A stretch of DNA of 64,000 bases, taken from Pantoea vagans (GTDB lineage Bacteria; Pseudomonadota; Gammaproteobacteria; Enterobacterales; Enterobacteriaceae). The translations under genes and the position numbers were made by a program. Below the pieces are notes generated by a model. It made no database searches, was not told where the DNA came from, and saw only the letters and a program-made list of their open reading frames with translations. The DNA lies in NCBI RefSeq assembly GCF_001506165.1, contig NZ_CP011427.1, positions 1,426,001 to 1,490,000 on the forward strand, given 5' to 3'. Shown in pieces: positions 17,857 through 27,207 of the stretch (position 1 is its first letter; each line of letters starts with the position of its first letter).

Positions 17857-18428
17857 CATTACTGGCCAGTTTTAACCATCCGGTTGCCGATTCACAGCGT
17901 GCCTTCCGCCGCATCCTGAAAGCCATGAGCGAGCCAGGCGTTATGGTCTCTCTGCCCTTGCAACAGGGTTGGGGCGATTTGTCGCCTGCGGCAACCGCCG
18001 TGTTACTGACGCTGGTGGATCAGGAGAGCGCGTTGTGGATAGACAACCGCATTGACAGCGAGATGCTGCGCAGCAACCTGCGTTTCCATACCGGTGTGCC
18101 GATTGTTGAACACCGTGATGCGCCTTTTGCCCTCACTCATGCGGCTGCCAATCCCGATCCGGCGCAGTTTGCGGCCGGCGACAATATGTCACCGGAGAAA
18201 AGCACCACGCTGATCATCGAAGTGCCCGCGCTTAACGGCGGTCTAACCTTGCGTCTGTCTGGCCCTGGGCTGCGTGAACCCCGTGCGATTGCGCCGCAAC
18301 TGCCGGAAGCGATTCTGACCTATCTGCGTGAGCGCCCCCATCCATTCCCATTGGGTGTCGATCTGATTTTCACCTGTGGTGAAGCGATGATGGCACTGCC
18401 ACGCACCACCGATGTGGAGGTGTGCTGA
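17853..18428 (+). CDS. phnH: PhnH, C-P lyase core subunit
   Basis: 191 aa. Opening LLASFNHPVADSQRAFRRILKAMSEPG and the C-terminal LGVDLIFTCGEAMMALPRTT identify PhnH. It is a small PLP-transferase-fold protein without a PLP lysine role, and binds as part of the GHIJ core. It overlaps phnG by four bases and phnI by one base. It is needed for forming the ribose-phosphonate intermediate in E. coli. Confidence 0.96.
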   Translation: MTLLASFNHPVADSQRAFRRILKAMSEPGVMVSLPLQQGWGDLSPAATAVLLTLVDQESALWIDNRIDSEMLRSNLRFHTGVPIVEHRDAPFALTHAAANPDPAQFAAGDNMSPEKSTTLIIEVPALNGGLTLRLSGPGLREPRAIAPQLPEAILTYLRERPHPFPLGVDLIFTCGEAMMALPRTTDVEVC

Positions 18429-19504
18429 TGTACGTCGCGGTTAAAGGGGGCGAAAAGGCGATAGCCAGCGCGCACGAGCTACAGGCGGATTTACGCCGTG
18501 GCGACCGCGATGTGGCCGAGCTGGGGTGCGATCAGGTCGCTGGCCAGCTCGGTCTGGCGGTGGATCGTGTGATGACCGAGGGCGGTATTTACGATCCGCA
18601 GTTAGCCGCGTTAGCGATTAAGCAAGCCAGCGGCGACATGGTGGAAGCCATTTTCCTGCTGCGTGCCTACCGCACAACTTTGCCACGCCTGGCCGACAGT
18701 CTGGCGCTGGAAACCGACGAGATGCGCATCGAACGACGTATCTCTGCGGTTTATAAGGATTTACCTGGCGGTCAGGTACTGGGCCCCACATACGATTACA
18801 GCCATCGTTTGCTTGATTTCACGCTGCTGGCCAATGGCGAGACGCCTGCTGCACCGCGCGACGATCAGTCGTTGCCAGAGCATTGTCCGCATGTGTTCAG
18901 CATGATGACCCGTGAGGGGCTGGCGGCGCGTGAAGAGGATGACGGCAGTGAGCCTTGTGACATCACCCGTGAGCCACCAGGTTATCCCGCCAGCCGCGCC
19001 GCCCGTCTGCAACAGCTGGTGCGCGGCGACGAAGGCTTCCTGCTGGCGTTGGGCTACTCGACCCAGCGCGGCTACGGACGTAACCATCCGTTTGCTGGTG
19101 AGATCCGCACCGGCTATCTCAGCGTATCCATCTGCCCGGAAGAACTGGGTTTCGAGATTGATATCGGCGAAATCCTGCTGACGGAGTGTGAAATGGTCAA
19201 TGGCTTTACCACGCAAACCGAAGGTGCGCCGCACTTCACCCGTGGTTACGGCCTGGTGTTTGGTCGTTCAGAGCGTAAAGCCATGGCGATGGCGCTGGTC
19301 GATCGTGCCTTGCAGGCCCCGGAGTACAACGAACGGATCGCCGGCCCGGCACAGGACGAAGAGTTTGTGCTGTCACATGCGGACAACGTTGAAGCGGCAG
19401 GTTTTGTTTCGCATCTGAAACTGCCGCACTACGTCGATTTCCAGGCGGAGCTTGAGTTGCTGAAACGGCTGCGCGAACAGGTTCAGGAGCAAAACGATGA
19501 GTGA
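18428..19504 (+). CDS. phnI: PhnI, C-P lyase nucleosidase/transfer subunit
   Basis: 358 aa from the ATG at 18428 (MYVAVKGGEKAI), the start shared with E. coli (354 aa). Conserved stretches include AVDRVMTEGGI, RRISAVYKDLPGGQVLGPTYDY, STQRGYGRNHPFAGEIR and HADNVEAAGFVSHLKLPHY. PhnI removes adenine from ATP and, together with G, H and L, makes the alpha-D-ribose 1-phosphonate 5-triphosphate. A small insertion lies around EREEDDGSEPCD-like residues near 185. The 3' end overlaps phnJ by eight bases. Confidence 0.97.
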   Translation: MYVAVKGGEKAIASAHELQADLRRGDRDVAELGCDQVAGQLGLAVDRVMTEGGIYDPQLAALAIKQASGDMVEAIFLLRAYRTTLPRLADSLALETDEMRIERRISAVYKDLPGGQVLGPTYDYSHRLLDFTLLANGETPAAPRDDQSLPEHCPHVFSMMTREGLAAREEDDGSEPCDITREPPGYPASRAARLQQLVRGDEGFLLALGYSTQRGYGRNHPFAGEIRTGYLSVSICPEELGFEIDIGEILLTECEMVNGFTTQTEGAPHFTRGYGLVFGRSERKAMAMALVDRALQAPEYNERIAGPAQDEEFVLSHADNVEAAGFVSHLKLPHYVDFQAELELLKRLREQVQEQNDE

Positions 19505-20345
19505 GTTAACCGGCTATAACAACGGTTATCTGGATGAACAAACCAAGCGCACCATTCGCCGCGCCATTCTGAAAGCGGTCGCGATTCCAGGTTATCAGGT
19601 GCCGTTTGCCGGGCGTGAGATGCCAATGCCGTACGGTTGGGGTACCGGGGGTATTCAGATCACCGCCAGCATTATTGGTGACAGCGACGTGCTAAAGGTG
19701 ATTGACCAGGGCGCGGATGACACCACCAATGCGGTGTCGATCCGTCGTTTCTTCCAGCGTGTTAGCGGTGCAGCCACCACCGAAGCCACCAAAGACGCAA
19801 CCTTGATCCAGACGCGTCATCGCATTCCTGAAACGCCACTGGAAGAGGATCAGGTGCTGATCTTCCAGGTGCCGATCCCGGAGCCGCTGCGCTTTATTGA
19901 GCCACGCGAAACCGAAACCCGCACCATGCACGCGCTGGAAGAGTACGGAATTATGCAGGTGAAACTGTATGAGGATATCGCCCGTTATGGCCATATCGCC
20001 ACGACCTATGCCTATCCGGTCAAGGTCAACGATCGCTACGTGATGGACCCCTCACCGATTCCGAAATTCGACAACCCGAAGATGCACATGATGCCTGCAC
20101 TGCAGCTGTTTGGTGCCGGACGTGAAAAACGCATCTATGCGCTGCCGCCGTATACCAAAGTAGAAAGCCTCGATTTCGATGACCACCCGTTCACCGTGCA
20201 AAGTTGGGATGAACCCTGCGCACTGTGCGGTTCGCGCCACAGCTATCTCGATGAGGTGGTAATGGATGATGCCGGTACGCGCATGTTTGTCTGCTCCGAT
20301 ACCGATTTTTGCCACCAGCAGCAGGAACAACAGCATGCACAGTGA
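19497..20345 (+). CDS. phnJ: PhnJ, radical-SAM C-P lyase
   Basis: 282 aa. The C-terminal cysteines fall at residues 241, 244, 266 and 272 (CALC...VCSDTDFC), the same numbers as in E. coli PhnJ, where three bind the 4Fe-4S cluster and Cys272 forms the substrate thiyl/thiophosphonate. PhnJ cuts the carbon-phosphorus bond of ribose-1-phosphonate 5-phosphate, releasing the alkane and a cyclic ribose phosphate. It overlaps phnI by eight bases and phnK by eleven. All key residues intact, so the pathway is likely functional. Confidence 0.98.
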   Translation: MSELTGYNNGYLDEQTKRTIRRAILKAVAIPGYQVPFAGREMPMPYGWGTGGIQITASIIGDSDVLKVIDQGADDTTNAVSIRRFFQRVSGAATTEATKDATLIQTRHRIPETPLEEDQVLIFQVPIPEPLRFIEPRETETRTMHALEEYGIMQVKLYEDIARYGHIATTYAYPVKVNDRYVMDPSPIPKFDNPKMHMMPALQLFGAGREKRIYALPPYTKVESLDFDDHPFTVQSWDEPCALCGSRHSYLDEVVMDDAGTRMFVCSDTDFCHQQQEQQHAQ

Positions 20346-21096
20346 ACAGCCGCTGCTTGCGGTCAACAATCTGACGCACCTTTATGCGCCAGGCAAAGGC
20401 TTTGAAGATGTCAGCTTTGAACTCTATCCGGGTGAGGTGCTGGGCATTGTTGGGGAATCCGGCTCGGGTAAAACCACCTTGCTGCGCAGCCTGTCGGCCC
20501 GGTTAGCGCCGCAGCAGGGCAACATTCTTTATCGCGCCCAGGATCTCTATCAACTGAGTGAAAGCGATCGTCGCCGTCTGCTGCGCACGGAGTGGGGGGT
20601 GGTGCATCAGCATCCGCTCGACGGCTTGCGCCCGCAGGTCACGGCAGGCGGCAATATTGGCGAGCGCTTAATGGCCGTGGGTCAACGCCATTATGGCGAC
20701 ATCCGCAAAGAGGCGATGCGCTGGTTGCAGGACGTTGAGATCCCGGCCAACCGTATTGATGACTTGCCGACCACCTTCTCTGGCGGCATGCAGCAGCGTT
20801 TGCAGATTGCACGCAACCTGGTGACCCAGCCCACGCTGGTGTTTATGGATGAGCCAACCGGTGGTCTGGATGTGTCGGTGCAGGCTCGACTGCTCGACCT
20901 GCTGCGCACCCTGGTGCGTGAGCTGAATCTGGCGGTGGTGATTGTCACTCACGATCTCGGCGTGGCGCGCTTGCTGGCGCACCGTTTGCTGGTGATGAAG
21001 CAGGGCAGAGTGGTGGAGAGCGGTCTCACCGACCGGGTGCTGGACGATCCGCACCATCCTTACACCCAACTGCTGGTTTCATCGGTATTGGCGTAA
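20335..21096 (+). CDS. phnK: PhnK, ABC-type ATPase of the C-P lyase complex
   Basis: 253 aa (E. coli 252) from the ATG at 20335 inside the end of phnJ; upstream in-frame starts lie deeper in phnJ. Walker A GESGSGKTTLL, signature FSGGMQQRLQIARNL, Walker B LVFMDEPTGG, switch His in VTHDLGVA. It resembles oligopeptide-transporter ATPases. PhnK docks on PhnJ and is required for phosphonate use, but is not a transporter component. After this gene the operon is interrupted by a 127-bp gap with palindromic repeats. Confidence 0.95.
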   Translation: MHSEQPLLAVNNLTHLYAPGKGFEDVSFELYPGEVLGIVGESGSGKTTLLRSLSARLAPQQGNILYRAQDLYQLSESDRRRLLRTEWGVVHQHPLDGLRPQVTAGGNIGERLMAVGQRHYGDIRKEAMRWLQDVEIPANRIDDLPTTFSGGMQQRLQIARNLVTQPTLVFMDEPTGGLDVSVQARLLDLLRTLVRELNLAVVIVTHDLGVARLLAHRLLVMKQGRVVESGLTDRVLDDPHHPYTQLLVSSVLA

Positions 21097-21107
21097 CGTT
21101 TTTGCCA

Positions 21108-21198
21108 GGTGCGCATCAATGCGCACCCTACAACATCGGGTCACGACCCTTAGTAAGAGTGGGCTTGGAGCGTTGTAGGGGCGCCATTTATGGCGACC
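21108..21198. repeat. Composite palindromic repeat between phnK and phnL
   Basis: Left unit GGTGCGCAT-CA-ATGCGCACC then CCTAC (21108-21132); right unit GTAGGGGCGCCAT...ATGGCGACC (21175-21198). The units are related and inverted. The spacer contains GGGTCACGACCC, another small palindrome. It is an insertion inside an otherwise tightly overlapped operon and may create a processing or attenuation point. Confidence 0.85.
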
Positions 21199-21223
21199 TC
21201 GAATCAAACATCAGGACATCAAC

Positions 21224-21928
21224 ATGCAACCTTTATTGCGCGTAGAGAAACTCAGCAAAACCTTTGTGCTGCACAACCAGAGCAGTGCCGCGCTGCCGGT
21301 ATTACAGGACGCCAGCCTTGAAGTGTGCGCCGGTGAATGTGTGGTGCTGCATGGCCGCTCGGGTAGCGGAAAATCCACGCTGCTGCGTGCGTTGTACGGC
21401 AATTACCAAGCCAACAGTGGCCACATCTGGCTGCAACATCAGGGCGAATGGATCGATATGGCACAAGCCCCTGCACGCCAGATCCTGGCGATTCGCCGCG
21501 AAACCGTGGGCTGGGTAAGCCAGTTTTTGCGCGTGATCCCGCGTGTGCCGACGCTGGAAATCGTGATGCAACCGCTGTTGGAGCGAGGCGTGGAGCGCGC
21601 GTTCTGTGAAAAACGAGCCAAAGAGCTGCTGACGCGGCTAAATGTGCCAGAGCGTTTGTGGTCGCTCGCGCCGTCCACCTTCTCTGGTGGTGAGCAGCAG
21701 CGTGTGAACATTGCGCGTGGCTTCATTGCCGACTATCCGGTGCTGTTACTGGATGAGCCCACTGCCTCACTCGACAGCGCAAACAGCGCCGCCGTGGTGG
21801 AATTGATTGAACAGGCGCGTGCACGGGGTGCCGCCATTGTAGGTATTTTCCATGACGAAGCGGTGCGCGCACGCGTGGCCGATCGCCTGCACGTCATGCA
21901 GCCGGTAAAAACAGGAGCAGAAGCATGA
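21224..21928 (+). CDS. phnL: PhnL, ABC-type ATPase of the C-P lyase system
   Basis: 234 aa. Walker [17 protein letters not shown], signature [15 protein letters not shown], Walker [13 protein letters not shown], switch His in IFHDEAV. Looks like LolD/MacB-type ATPases, as PhnL does. In E. coli PhnL is required with PhnG-I for the nucleophilic attack on ATP and can bind over PhnK in the complex. It is about eight residues longer than E. coli PhnL. It overlaps phnM by four bases (ATGA). Confidence 0.96.
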   Translation: MQPLLRVEKLSKTFVLHNQSSAALPVLQDASLEVCAGECVVLHGRSGSGKSTLLRALYGNYQANSGHIWLQHQGEWIDMAQAPARQILAIRRETVGWVSQFLRVIPRVPTLEIVMQPLLERGVERAFCEKRAKELLTRLNVPERLWSLAPSTFSGGEQQRVNIARGFIADYPVLLLDEPTASLDSANSAAVVELIEQARARGAAIVGIFHDEAVRARVADRLHVMQPVKTGAEA

Positions 21929-23061
21929 TCGTCAACAACGTCCGTCTGGTGCTGGAACAGGAAGTGGTGTCGGGTTCACTGGAGATCCGTGATGGCCGCA
22001 TTGCCAGCTTCAGCGACAGCGCCAGCCAACTGCCGGGTGCGCTGGAGGGGGAAAACGCCTTCCTGCTGCCTGGGCTGGTAGAGCTGCATACCGATAACCT
22101 CGATAAATTTTTTACCCCTCGCCCAAAAGTCGATTGGCCTGCACATTCGGCTATGAGCAGCCACGATGCACTGATGGTCGCCAGCGGCATCACCACGGTA
22201 TTAGATGCCATCGGCGTGGGTGATGTGCGCGACGGCGGCCATCGCATCGAAAACCTCAGCAAAATGATCAACGCGATTCAGGACAGCAACCGCAAAGGCA
22301 TTAACCGGGTTGATCACCATCTGCATCTGCGCTGTGAACTGCCACACAACACCACGTTGCCGCTGTTTGAAACGCTGATGAGCACACCGGAGCTGTCACT
22401 GGTGTCGCTGATGGACCATTCGCCAGGCCAGCGTCAGTACGCGTCGCTGGAGATGTACCGCACCTACTATCAGGGCAAGTACTCGCTCAATGATGAGCAG
22501 ATGGATCAGTTTGAGCGTGAGCAGCTGGCGCTGGCCGCTGAATTCTCCACGCCGAACCGCAATGCCATCTCCAGCCTGTGCCGTTCACGTGGTATTCCGA
22601 TTGCCAGCCACGATGATGCGACAGCGGCACATGTGGCGGAATCATATGATGTAGGCAGCACCATCGCTGAGTTCCCGACCACCCTTGAGGCGGCACGCGC
22701 TTCACGCGAGTGCGGTATGCAGGTGCTGATGGGCGCGCCGAACATTGTTCGTGGGGGATCGCACTCCGGGAACGTGGCGGCATGGGAGTTGGCCAGCCAT
22801 GGCCTGCTGGATATCCTGTCATCCGATTACTATCCGGCAAGCCTGCTGGATGCAGTGTTCCGCCTGGTGGCCGACGAGCGTAACAGCCTGACGTTGCCAC
22901 AAGCCGCCGCGCTGGTGACACGTAATCCGGCTCGCGCGATCGGCTTGCACGATCGCGGGGTGATTGCCGAAGGACAGCGCGCCGATCTGATTCTGGCGCA
23001 TACCGAACATGGCCATCCGCACATTCGCCACGTTTGGTCGCAGGGCAGGCTGGTGTTCTGA
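21925..23061 (+). CDS. phnM: PhnM, RPnTP diphosphatase (amidohydrolase fold)
   Basis: 378 aa, standard length. [19 protein letters not shown] carries the metal-binding strand-1 motif, HHLHLRCEL and [10 protein letters not shown] supply further His/Asp ligands, and [17 protein letters not shown] is typical of PhnM. It hydrolyses ribose-1-phosphonate 5-triphosphate to the 5-monophosphate, the PhnJ substrate. It is joined to phnL by ATGA and to phnN by TGATG. Confidence 0.97.
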   Translation: MIVNNVRLVLEQEVVSGSLEIRDGRIASFSDSASQLPGALEGENAFLLPGLVELHTDNLDKFFTPRPKVDWPAHSAMSSHDALMVASGITTVLDAIGVGDVRDGGHRIENLSKMINAIQDSNRKGINRVDHHLHLRCELPHNTTLPLFETLMSTPELSLVSLMDHSPGQRQYASLEMYRTYYQGKYSLNDEQMDQFEREQLALAAEFSTPNRNAISSLCRSRGIPIASHDDATAAHVAESYDVGSTIAEFPTTLEAARASRECGMQVLMGAPNIVRGGSHSGNVAAWELASHGLLDILSSDYYPASLLDAVFRLVADERNSLTLPQAAALVTRNPARAIGLHDRGVIAEGQRADLILAHTEHGHPHIRHVWSQGRLVF

Positions 23062-23597
23062 TGGCACGGCTGATCTGGCTAACCGGGCCTTCGGGCTCGG
23101 GTAAAGACAGCTTGTTGAACGCGTTACGCGAAGCGCCGCCCGAAGGGTTGGTGATTGCGCATCGTTACATTACCCGCCCGGCGGATGCTGGGGGGGAAAA
23201 CCATGTCGCACTGAGTGAAGCGGAATTCCGGCGACGTGAAGCCCTCGGCTTGTTTGCCATTAGCTGGCAAGCGCACGGCCTGCATTATGGACTGGGCGAA
23301 GAGATCGACCACTGGCTGGCACGCGGGTTAAACGTGTTGGTGAATGGTTCACGTCTGCATCTACCGACGGTACAACAGCATTACGGTGCTGAGTTACTGC
23401 CGTTGGTGTTGCAGGTGTCGCCTGCGGTGTTGGAGGCGCGGCTGCGGCAGCGTGGACGTGAAAGTGAAGCAGAGATTAGCAAACGACTGGCACGCGCAGC
23501 GGAACCCTTGCCTGCGCACTGCCATCCGCTCAATAACGATGGCGCACTGAGTGATACGCTCGAGAAGCTGCGCCAACTGCTGGAACATCCGCCATGA
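23061..23597 (+). CDS. phnN: PhnN, ribose 1,5-bisphosphate phosphokinase
   Basis: 178 aa from the ATG at 23061, which overlaps the phnM stop by one base; the longer frame start at 23034 lies inside phnM. P-loop GPSGSGKDSLLNAL and YITRPADAGGENHVALSEAEF are characteristic, of guanylate-kinase fold. The enzyme converts ribose 1,5-bisphosphate to PRPP, recycling the ribose carried through C-P lyase. The end overlaps phnP by four bases. Confidence 0.95.
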   Translation: MARLIWLTGPSGSGKDSLLNALREAPPEGLVIAHRYITRPADAGGENHVALSEAEFRRREALGLFAISWQAHGLHYGLGEEIDHWLARGLNVLVNGSRLHLPTVQQHYGAELLPLVLQVSPAVLEARLRQRGRESEAEISKRLARAAEPLPAHCHPLNNDGALSDTLEKLRQLLEHPP

Positions 23598-24364
23598 AAC
23601 TCACTTTTCTCGGAACCGGCGGCGTGCAGTCCGCGCCGCTGTTCGGCTGTGATTGTCACGCCTGTGAACGCGCGCGCCGCGAACCCCGACATGCACGCGC
23701 AGCCACCAGCGCAATAATCGACACCGGCAGTGAGCGCATTTTACTGGATGCAGGACGTCACGATCTGCATCAACGCTTTCGCCCCGGTGAATTGAGTCGC
23801 ATCCTGCTCACCCATTTTCATATGGATCATGTCGCTGGACTGTTCAGTCTGCGCTGGGGAATCGGCGAACCGATCCCGGTCTGGGCACCGCCGGATGAGA
23901 AGGGGTGTGATGACCTGTTTAAGCACCCTGGACTACTCGATTTCCGCCCGGCACTCACGCCATTTGTGCCCCATCACTTCGGCGCATTGCAGGTGACGCC
24001 GTTGCCGTTACAGCACTCCAAACTCACCCATGGCTATCTGTTTGACTGGCAGGGTACACGCCTCGCCTGGCTGTGCGATACCTGCGGATTGCCACCGGAA
24101 ACCGCAGATTTTCTTGACGGTCAACCCCTCGACCAACTGGTGATTGACTGCAACGACCCACCGCGAGAAAGCGTGCGTAATCATAATGATGTGACACGTG
24201 CATTGCAGATTATTGAACAGCTGGCACCGCGCCAGGCCTGGCTTGTCCACCTGAGTCATGAGATGGACCGCTGGTTACTGAATAATCGCTTACCTGACAA
24301 TGTGCTGGCGGCAACCGATGGCCAAAGCATTGCCGTCGGCTCTGTTCACGCTGTCACCGTTTAA
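23594..24364 (+). CDS. phnP: PhnP, cyclic ribose phosphodiesterase (metallo-beta-lactamase fold)
   Basis: 256 aa. Starts MKLTFLGTGGVQSAPLFGCDCHAC, with the structural zinc Cys pair known for PhnP, and has the catalytic motif THFHMDHVAGL (HxHxDH) and VHLSHEMD downstream. It opens 5-phosphoribosyl 1,2-cyclic phosphate, the product of PhnJ, to ribose 1,5-bisphosphate for PhnN. It is the last gene of the phnF-P run. phnO, which lies between phnN and phnP in E. coli, is absent; phnN and phnP overlap directly. Confidence 0.96.
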   Translation: MKLTFLGTGGVQSAPLFGCDCHACERARREPRHARAATSAIIDTGSERILLDAGRHDLHQRFRPGELSRILLTHFHMDHVAGLFSLRWGIGEPIPVWAPPDEKGCDDLFKHPGLLDFRPALTPFVPHHFGALQVTPLPLQHSKLTHGYLFDWQGTRLAWLCDTCGLPPETADFLDGQPLDQLVIDCNDPPRESVRNHNDVTRALQIIEQLAPRQAWLVHLSHEMDRWLLNNRLPDNVLAATDGQSIAVGSVHAVTV

Positions 24365-24372
24365 TCACTTTA

Positions 24373-24408
24373 CTGTCATCAAGTCTTCATCGGATTTGCC
24401 CGTAATAA
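24373..24408 (+). promoter_or_regulatory. Candidate Pho box and -10 element upstream of phnC
   Basis: CTGTCAT-CAAG-TCTTCAT (24373-24390) has a perfect first half and a weaker second half of the PhoB repeat. TAATAA at 24403-24408, 12 bp downstream, is a good -10 for a PhoB-dependent promoter without a -35. The -10 lies in the loop of a small palindrome TGCCCG-TAATAA-CGGGCA (24397-24414). So the transporter genes have their own phosphate-controlled promoter. Confidence 0.65.
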
Positions 24409-24442
24409 CGGGCAATCAAGACCTCAGAGAGTGGAGTGCATC

Positions 24443-25273
24443 ATGGCACAGGCATTACTGAAAACTGTTATCGACAATCCTTACGTTCCACACGCCGGGC
24501 AGGGTAACAAGGTGCTGTCGGTACAGGGACTGTGCAAGGCCTACGGCGAAAACCGCGTACTGGATAATGTCAGCTTCGATCTGCATGCGGGCGAGCTGGT
24601 GGCCGTGATTGGTCGCTCTGGCGCAGGCAAATCGACACTGTTACACATGCTGAATGGCACCATCAGTGCGTCACAGGGGGCGATTCTCAGCAACCGTCCT
24701 AATCAAGCAGATCGTGATGTGGTGACGCTCAACAGCCGCCAGATGCGCGAGTGGCGTAGCGAATGCGGCATGATTTTCCAGGACTTCTGTCTGGTGCCGC
24801 GTCTCGATGTGTTGACCAACGTGCTGCTTGGCCGTCTGAGTCAGACCTCGACGCTGAAATCTTTCTTTAAAGTCTTTTCCGAAGCAGACCGCGCGCAGGC
24901 GATTGAGCTGCTGCAGTGGATGAACATGCTGCCGCAGGCGCTGCAGCGTGCTGAGAATCTCTCGGGCGGACAGATGCAGCGCGTGGCAATTTGCCGTGCA
25001 CTGATGCAGAACCCGCGCATCCTGCTGGCTGATGAGCCTGTCGCGTCGCTCGATCCGAAAAATACCAAACGCATCATGGATGTGTTGCGTCAGGTGAGCG
25101 AGCAGGGCATCAGCGTGATGGTGAACCTGCACTCAATTGAACTGGTGAAGCAGTACTGCACCCGTGTTATCGGCATTCAGCGCGGCAAAGTGCTGTTTGA
25201 CGGACATCCTTCTCAGTTGACCGACGGCCTGCTGCACGAGCTGTACGGCGACGAAATTAACCAGCTCCACTAA
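24443..25273 (+). CDS. phnC: PhnC, phosphonate ABC transporter ATP-binding subunit
   Basis: 276 aa from the ATG at 24443 (GGAG six bases upstream); the GTG at 24431 is part of that site. Walker [15 protein letters not shown], signature [15 protein letters not shown], Walker [14 protein letters not shown] and [13 protein letters not shown] are PhnC hallmarks. It is about 15 residues longer than E. coli PhnC at the N-terminus. It energises import of phosphonates through PhnE. It leads the phnC-D-E1-E2 unit, which lies downstream of phnP rather than upstream of phnF as in E. coli. Confidence 0.94.
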   Translation: MAQALLKTVIDNPYVPHAGQGNKVLSVQGLCKAYGENRVLDNVSFDLHAGELVAVIGRSGAGKSTLLHMLNGTISASQGAILSNRPNQADRDVVTLNSRQMREWRSECGMIFQDFCLVPRLDVLTNVLLGRLSQTSTLKSFFKVFSEADRAQAIELLQWMNMLPQALQRAENLSGGQMQRVAICRALMQNPRILLADEPVASLDPKNTKRIMDVLRQVSEQGISVMVNLHSIELVKQYCTRVIGIQRGKVLFDGHPSQLTDGLLHELYGDEINQLH

Positions 25274-25299
25274 CTCCCACGGCAAGAGAAAAACCACGA

Positions 25300-26229
25300 A
25301 TGAAACTGACCTCTTTAGCTTTACTGACTGGCGCTCTGATGGCTTTTGGCGTTAACGCAGCGGATGCACCAAAAGAGTTGAACCTCGGGATTTTGGGTGG
25401 CCAGAACGCCACTCAGCAGATTGGCGATAACCAGTGCGTCAAAGATTTCTTCGACAAAGAGCTGAATGTCGATACCAAGATGCGCAACTCCTCTGACTAT
25501 GCAGGCGTGATTCAGGGCCTGCTGGGCAACAAAATTGATATGGTGCTGAGCATGTCTCCAGCATCCTATGCGTCGGTTTATCTGCAGAACCCGAAAGCCG
25601 TAGACGTGGTGGGGATCGTGGTGGATGACAAAGACGGTTCTCAGGGTTACCACTCTGTGGTGATCGTGAAAGCCGACAGCCCGTACAAAAAGCTGGAAGA
25701 TTTGAAAGGCAAATCATTCGGCATGGCTGACCCGGATTCAACCTCTGGCTTCCTGATGCCAAACCAGGCATTCAAGAAAGAGTTCGGTGGCACCGTTGAC
25801 GATAAGTACAACAACACCTTCTCTAGCGTGACCTTCTCTGGCGGTCATGAGCAGGACATCCTCGGTGTGTTGAACGGTCAGTTTGAAGGTGCGGTGACCT
25901 GGACTTCTCTGATCGGTGATTACAACACCGGCTATACCTCGGGTGCTTTTGGCCGTCTGATTCGTATGGATCATCCAGACCTGATGAAGCAGATTCGCAT
26001 TATCTGGCAGTCGCCGCTGATCCCGAACGGCCCGATCCTGGTCAGCAACAACTTACCCGCTGACTTCAAAGCGAAAGTGGTTGCCGCGATCAAGAAGCTG
26101 GATAAAGAAGATCACAGCTGTTTTGTTAAAGCGGTCGGTGGTGCTCAGCACATCGGTCCAGCCACCGTTGCGGACTATCAGAACATCATCGATATGAAGC
26201 GTGATTTGATGAAAGGTTCGCGCGGGTAA
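25300..26229 (+). CDS. phnD: PhnD, periplasmic phosphonate-binding protein
   Basis: 309 aa with a Sec signal peptide (MKLTSLALLTGALMAFGVNAA) cut near residue 21. The binding-fold motif DPDSTSGFLMPNQAF is the conserved serine-threonine phosphonate-binding turn, and IPNGPILVSNNLP is also typical. The sequence differs clearly from E. coli PhnD as I remember it and is closer to the PhnD type of clusters with two permeases. It carries cysteines C47 and C264, which could pair. It delivers phosphonate to PhnE1/E2. Confidence 0.93.
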   Translation: MKLTSLALLTGALMAFGVNAADAPKELNLGILGGQNATQQIGDNQCVKDFFDKELNVDTKMRNSSDYAGVIQGLLGNKIDMVLSMSPASYASVYLQNPKAVDVVGIVVDDKDGSQGYHSVVIVKADSPYKKLEDLKGKSFGMADPDSTSGFLMPNQAFKKEFGGTVDDKYNNTFSSVTFSGGHEQDILGVLNGQFEGAVTWTSLIGDYNTGYTSGAFGRLIRMDHPDLMKQIRIIWQSPLIPNGPILVSNNLPADFKAKVVAAIKKLDKEDHSCFVKAVGGAQHIGPATVADYQNIIDMKRDLMKGSRG

Positions 26230-26255
26230 TACCCATCGGTGCTGTCGTTGATAGA

Positions 26256-26303
26256 GGTGCGCATCAATGCGCACCCTACGTAGGGTCGCCATTAATGGCG
26301 ACC
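26256..26303. repeat. Composite palindromic repeat between phnD and phnE1
   Basis: Left unit GGTGCGCAT-CA-ATGCGCACC (26256-26275) with CCTAC, joined almost directly to right unit GTAGGGTCGCCAT...ATGGCGACC (26280-26303). It is the most compact copy of the family in this window. It separates the binding-protein gene from the permease genes and may stabilise the upstream phnD message. Confidence 0.88.
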
Positions 26304-26343
26304 AGATTCCCTCCTGCACCCTTTCCAACACAGGACATCCCCC

Positions 26344-27207
26344 TTGACCGATTTTGAACACTACTATCAACGTATCCGCCGCCAGCAAAAGCGTGACACT
26401 GTGCTCTGGTCGCTGCTGTTGGTCGCACTCTATCTTGCTGCGGGCAAGATGGCGGAATTCAATTTGGTCACTGTCTGGCAATCATTGCCTCACTTTTTCG
26501 ATTACATCGGCCAAACGATGCCAGTGCTACATCTGTCGGTATTGTTCGCGGATGTGAAAACCGAAGGCTCACTGGCGTACTGGGGCTACCGTCTACACTT
26601 CCAGCTGCCGCTAATCTGGGAAACTCTGCAGCTGGCGCTCTCGTCAACCCTTGTTGCAGTGATCGTTGCCGCAGTGCTGGCCTTCTTCGCTGCCGATAAC
26701 ACGCAAACGCCACGCAGCGTGCGTATCGCTATTCGCGCCTTCGTCGCTTTTCTGCGCACCATGCCAGAGCTGGCGTGGGCGGTAATGTTCGTGATGGCGT
26801 TCGGAATTGGCGCGATTCCTGGTTTTCTTGCTCTGGCACTACACACCGTGGGTAGCCTGACCAAACTGTTTTATGAATCGATTGAGAGCGCGTCGGATAA
26901 ACCCGTGCGTGGTCTGGCGGCCTGCGGTGCCAGCAAGTTGCAACGCATGCGTTTTGCTTTCTGGCCACAGGTGAAACCCACTTTCCTCTCATACAGTTTT
27001 ATGCGTCTTGAGGTGAACTTCCGCTCTTCCACCATCCTTGGGCTGGTGGGCGCGGGCGGGATTGGCCAGGAGTTGATGACCAATATCAAACTGGATCGCT
27101 ACGATCAGGTCAGCATCACGCTATTACTGATCATCGTCGTGGTATCGCTGTTGGATACCCTTTCAGGCTGGTTGCGCCGTCGCGTCGTGGAAGGAGAAAT
27201 GAAATGA
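26344..27207 (+). CDS. phnE: PhnE1, phosphonate ABC transporter permease
   Basis: 287 aa, probably starting at TTG (26344), with AGGA seven bases upstream; the next in-frame ATG would remove the first membrane segment. About six hydrophobic segments. The coupling loop is LTKLFYESIESASDKPVRGLAACGASKLQRMRFAFWPQ, the EAA-type motif of PhnE. It forms the membrane channel with PhnE2. It overlaps phnE2 by four bases (ATGA). The UUG start could lower its translation relative to PhnD. Confidence 0.9.
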   Translation: MTDFEHYYQRIRRQQKRDTVLWSLLLVALYLAAGKMAEFNLVTVWQSLPHFFDYIGQTMPVLHLSVLFADVKTEGSLAYWGYRLHFQLPLIWETLQLALSSTLVAVIVAAVLAFFAADNTQTPRSVRIAIRAFVAFLRTMPELAWAVMFVMAFGIGAIPGFLALALHTVGSLTKLFYESIESASDKPVRGLAACGASKLQRMRFAFWPQVKPTFLSYSFMRLEVNFRSSTILGLVGAGGIGQELMTNIKLDRYDQVSITLLLIIVVVSLLDTLSGWLRRRVVEGEMK

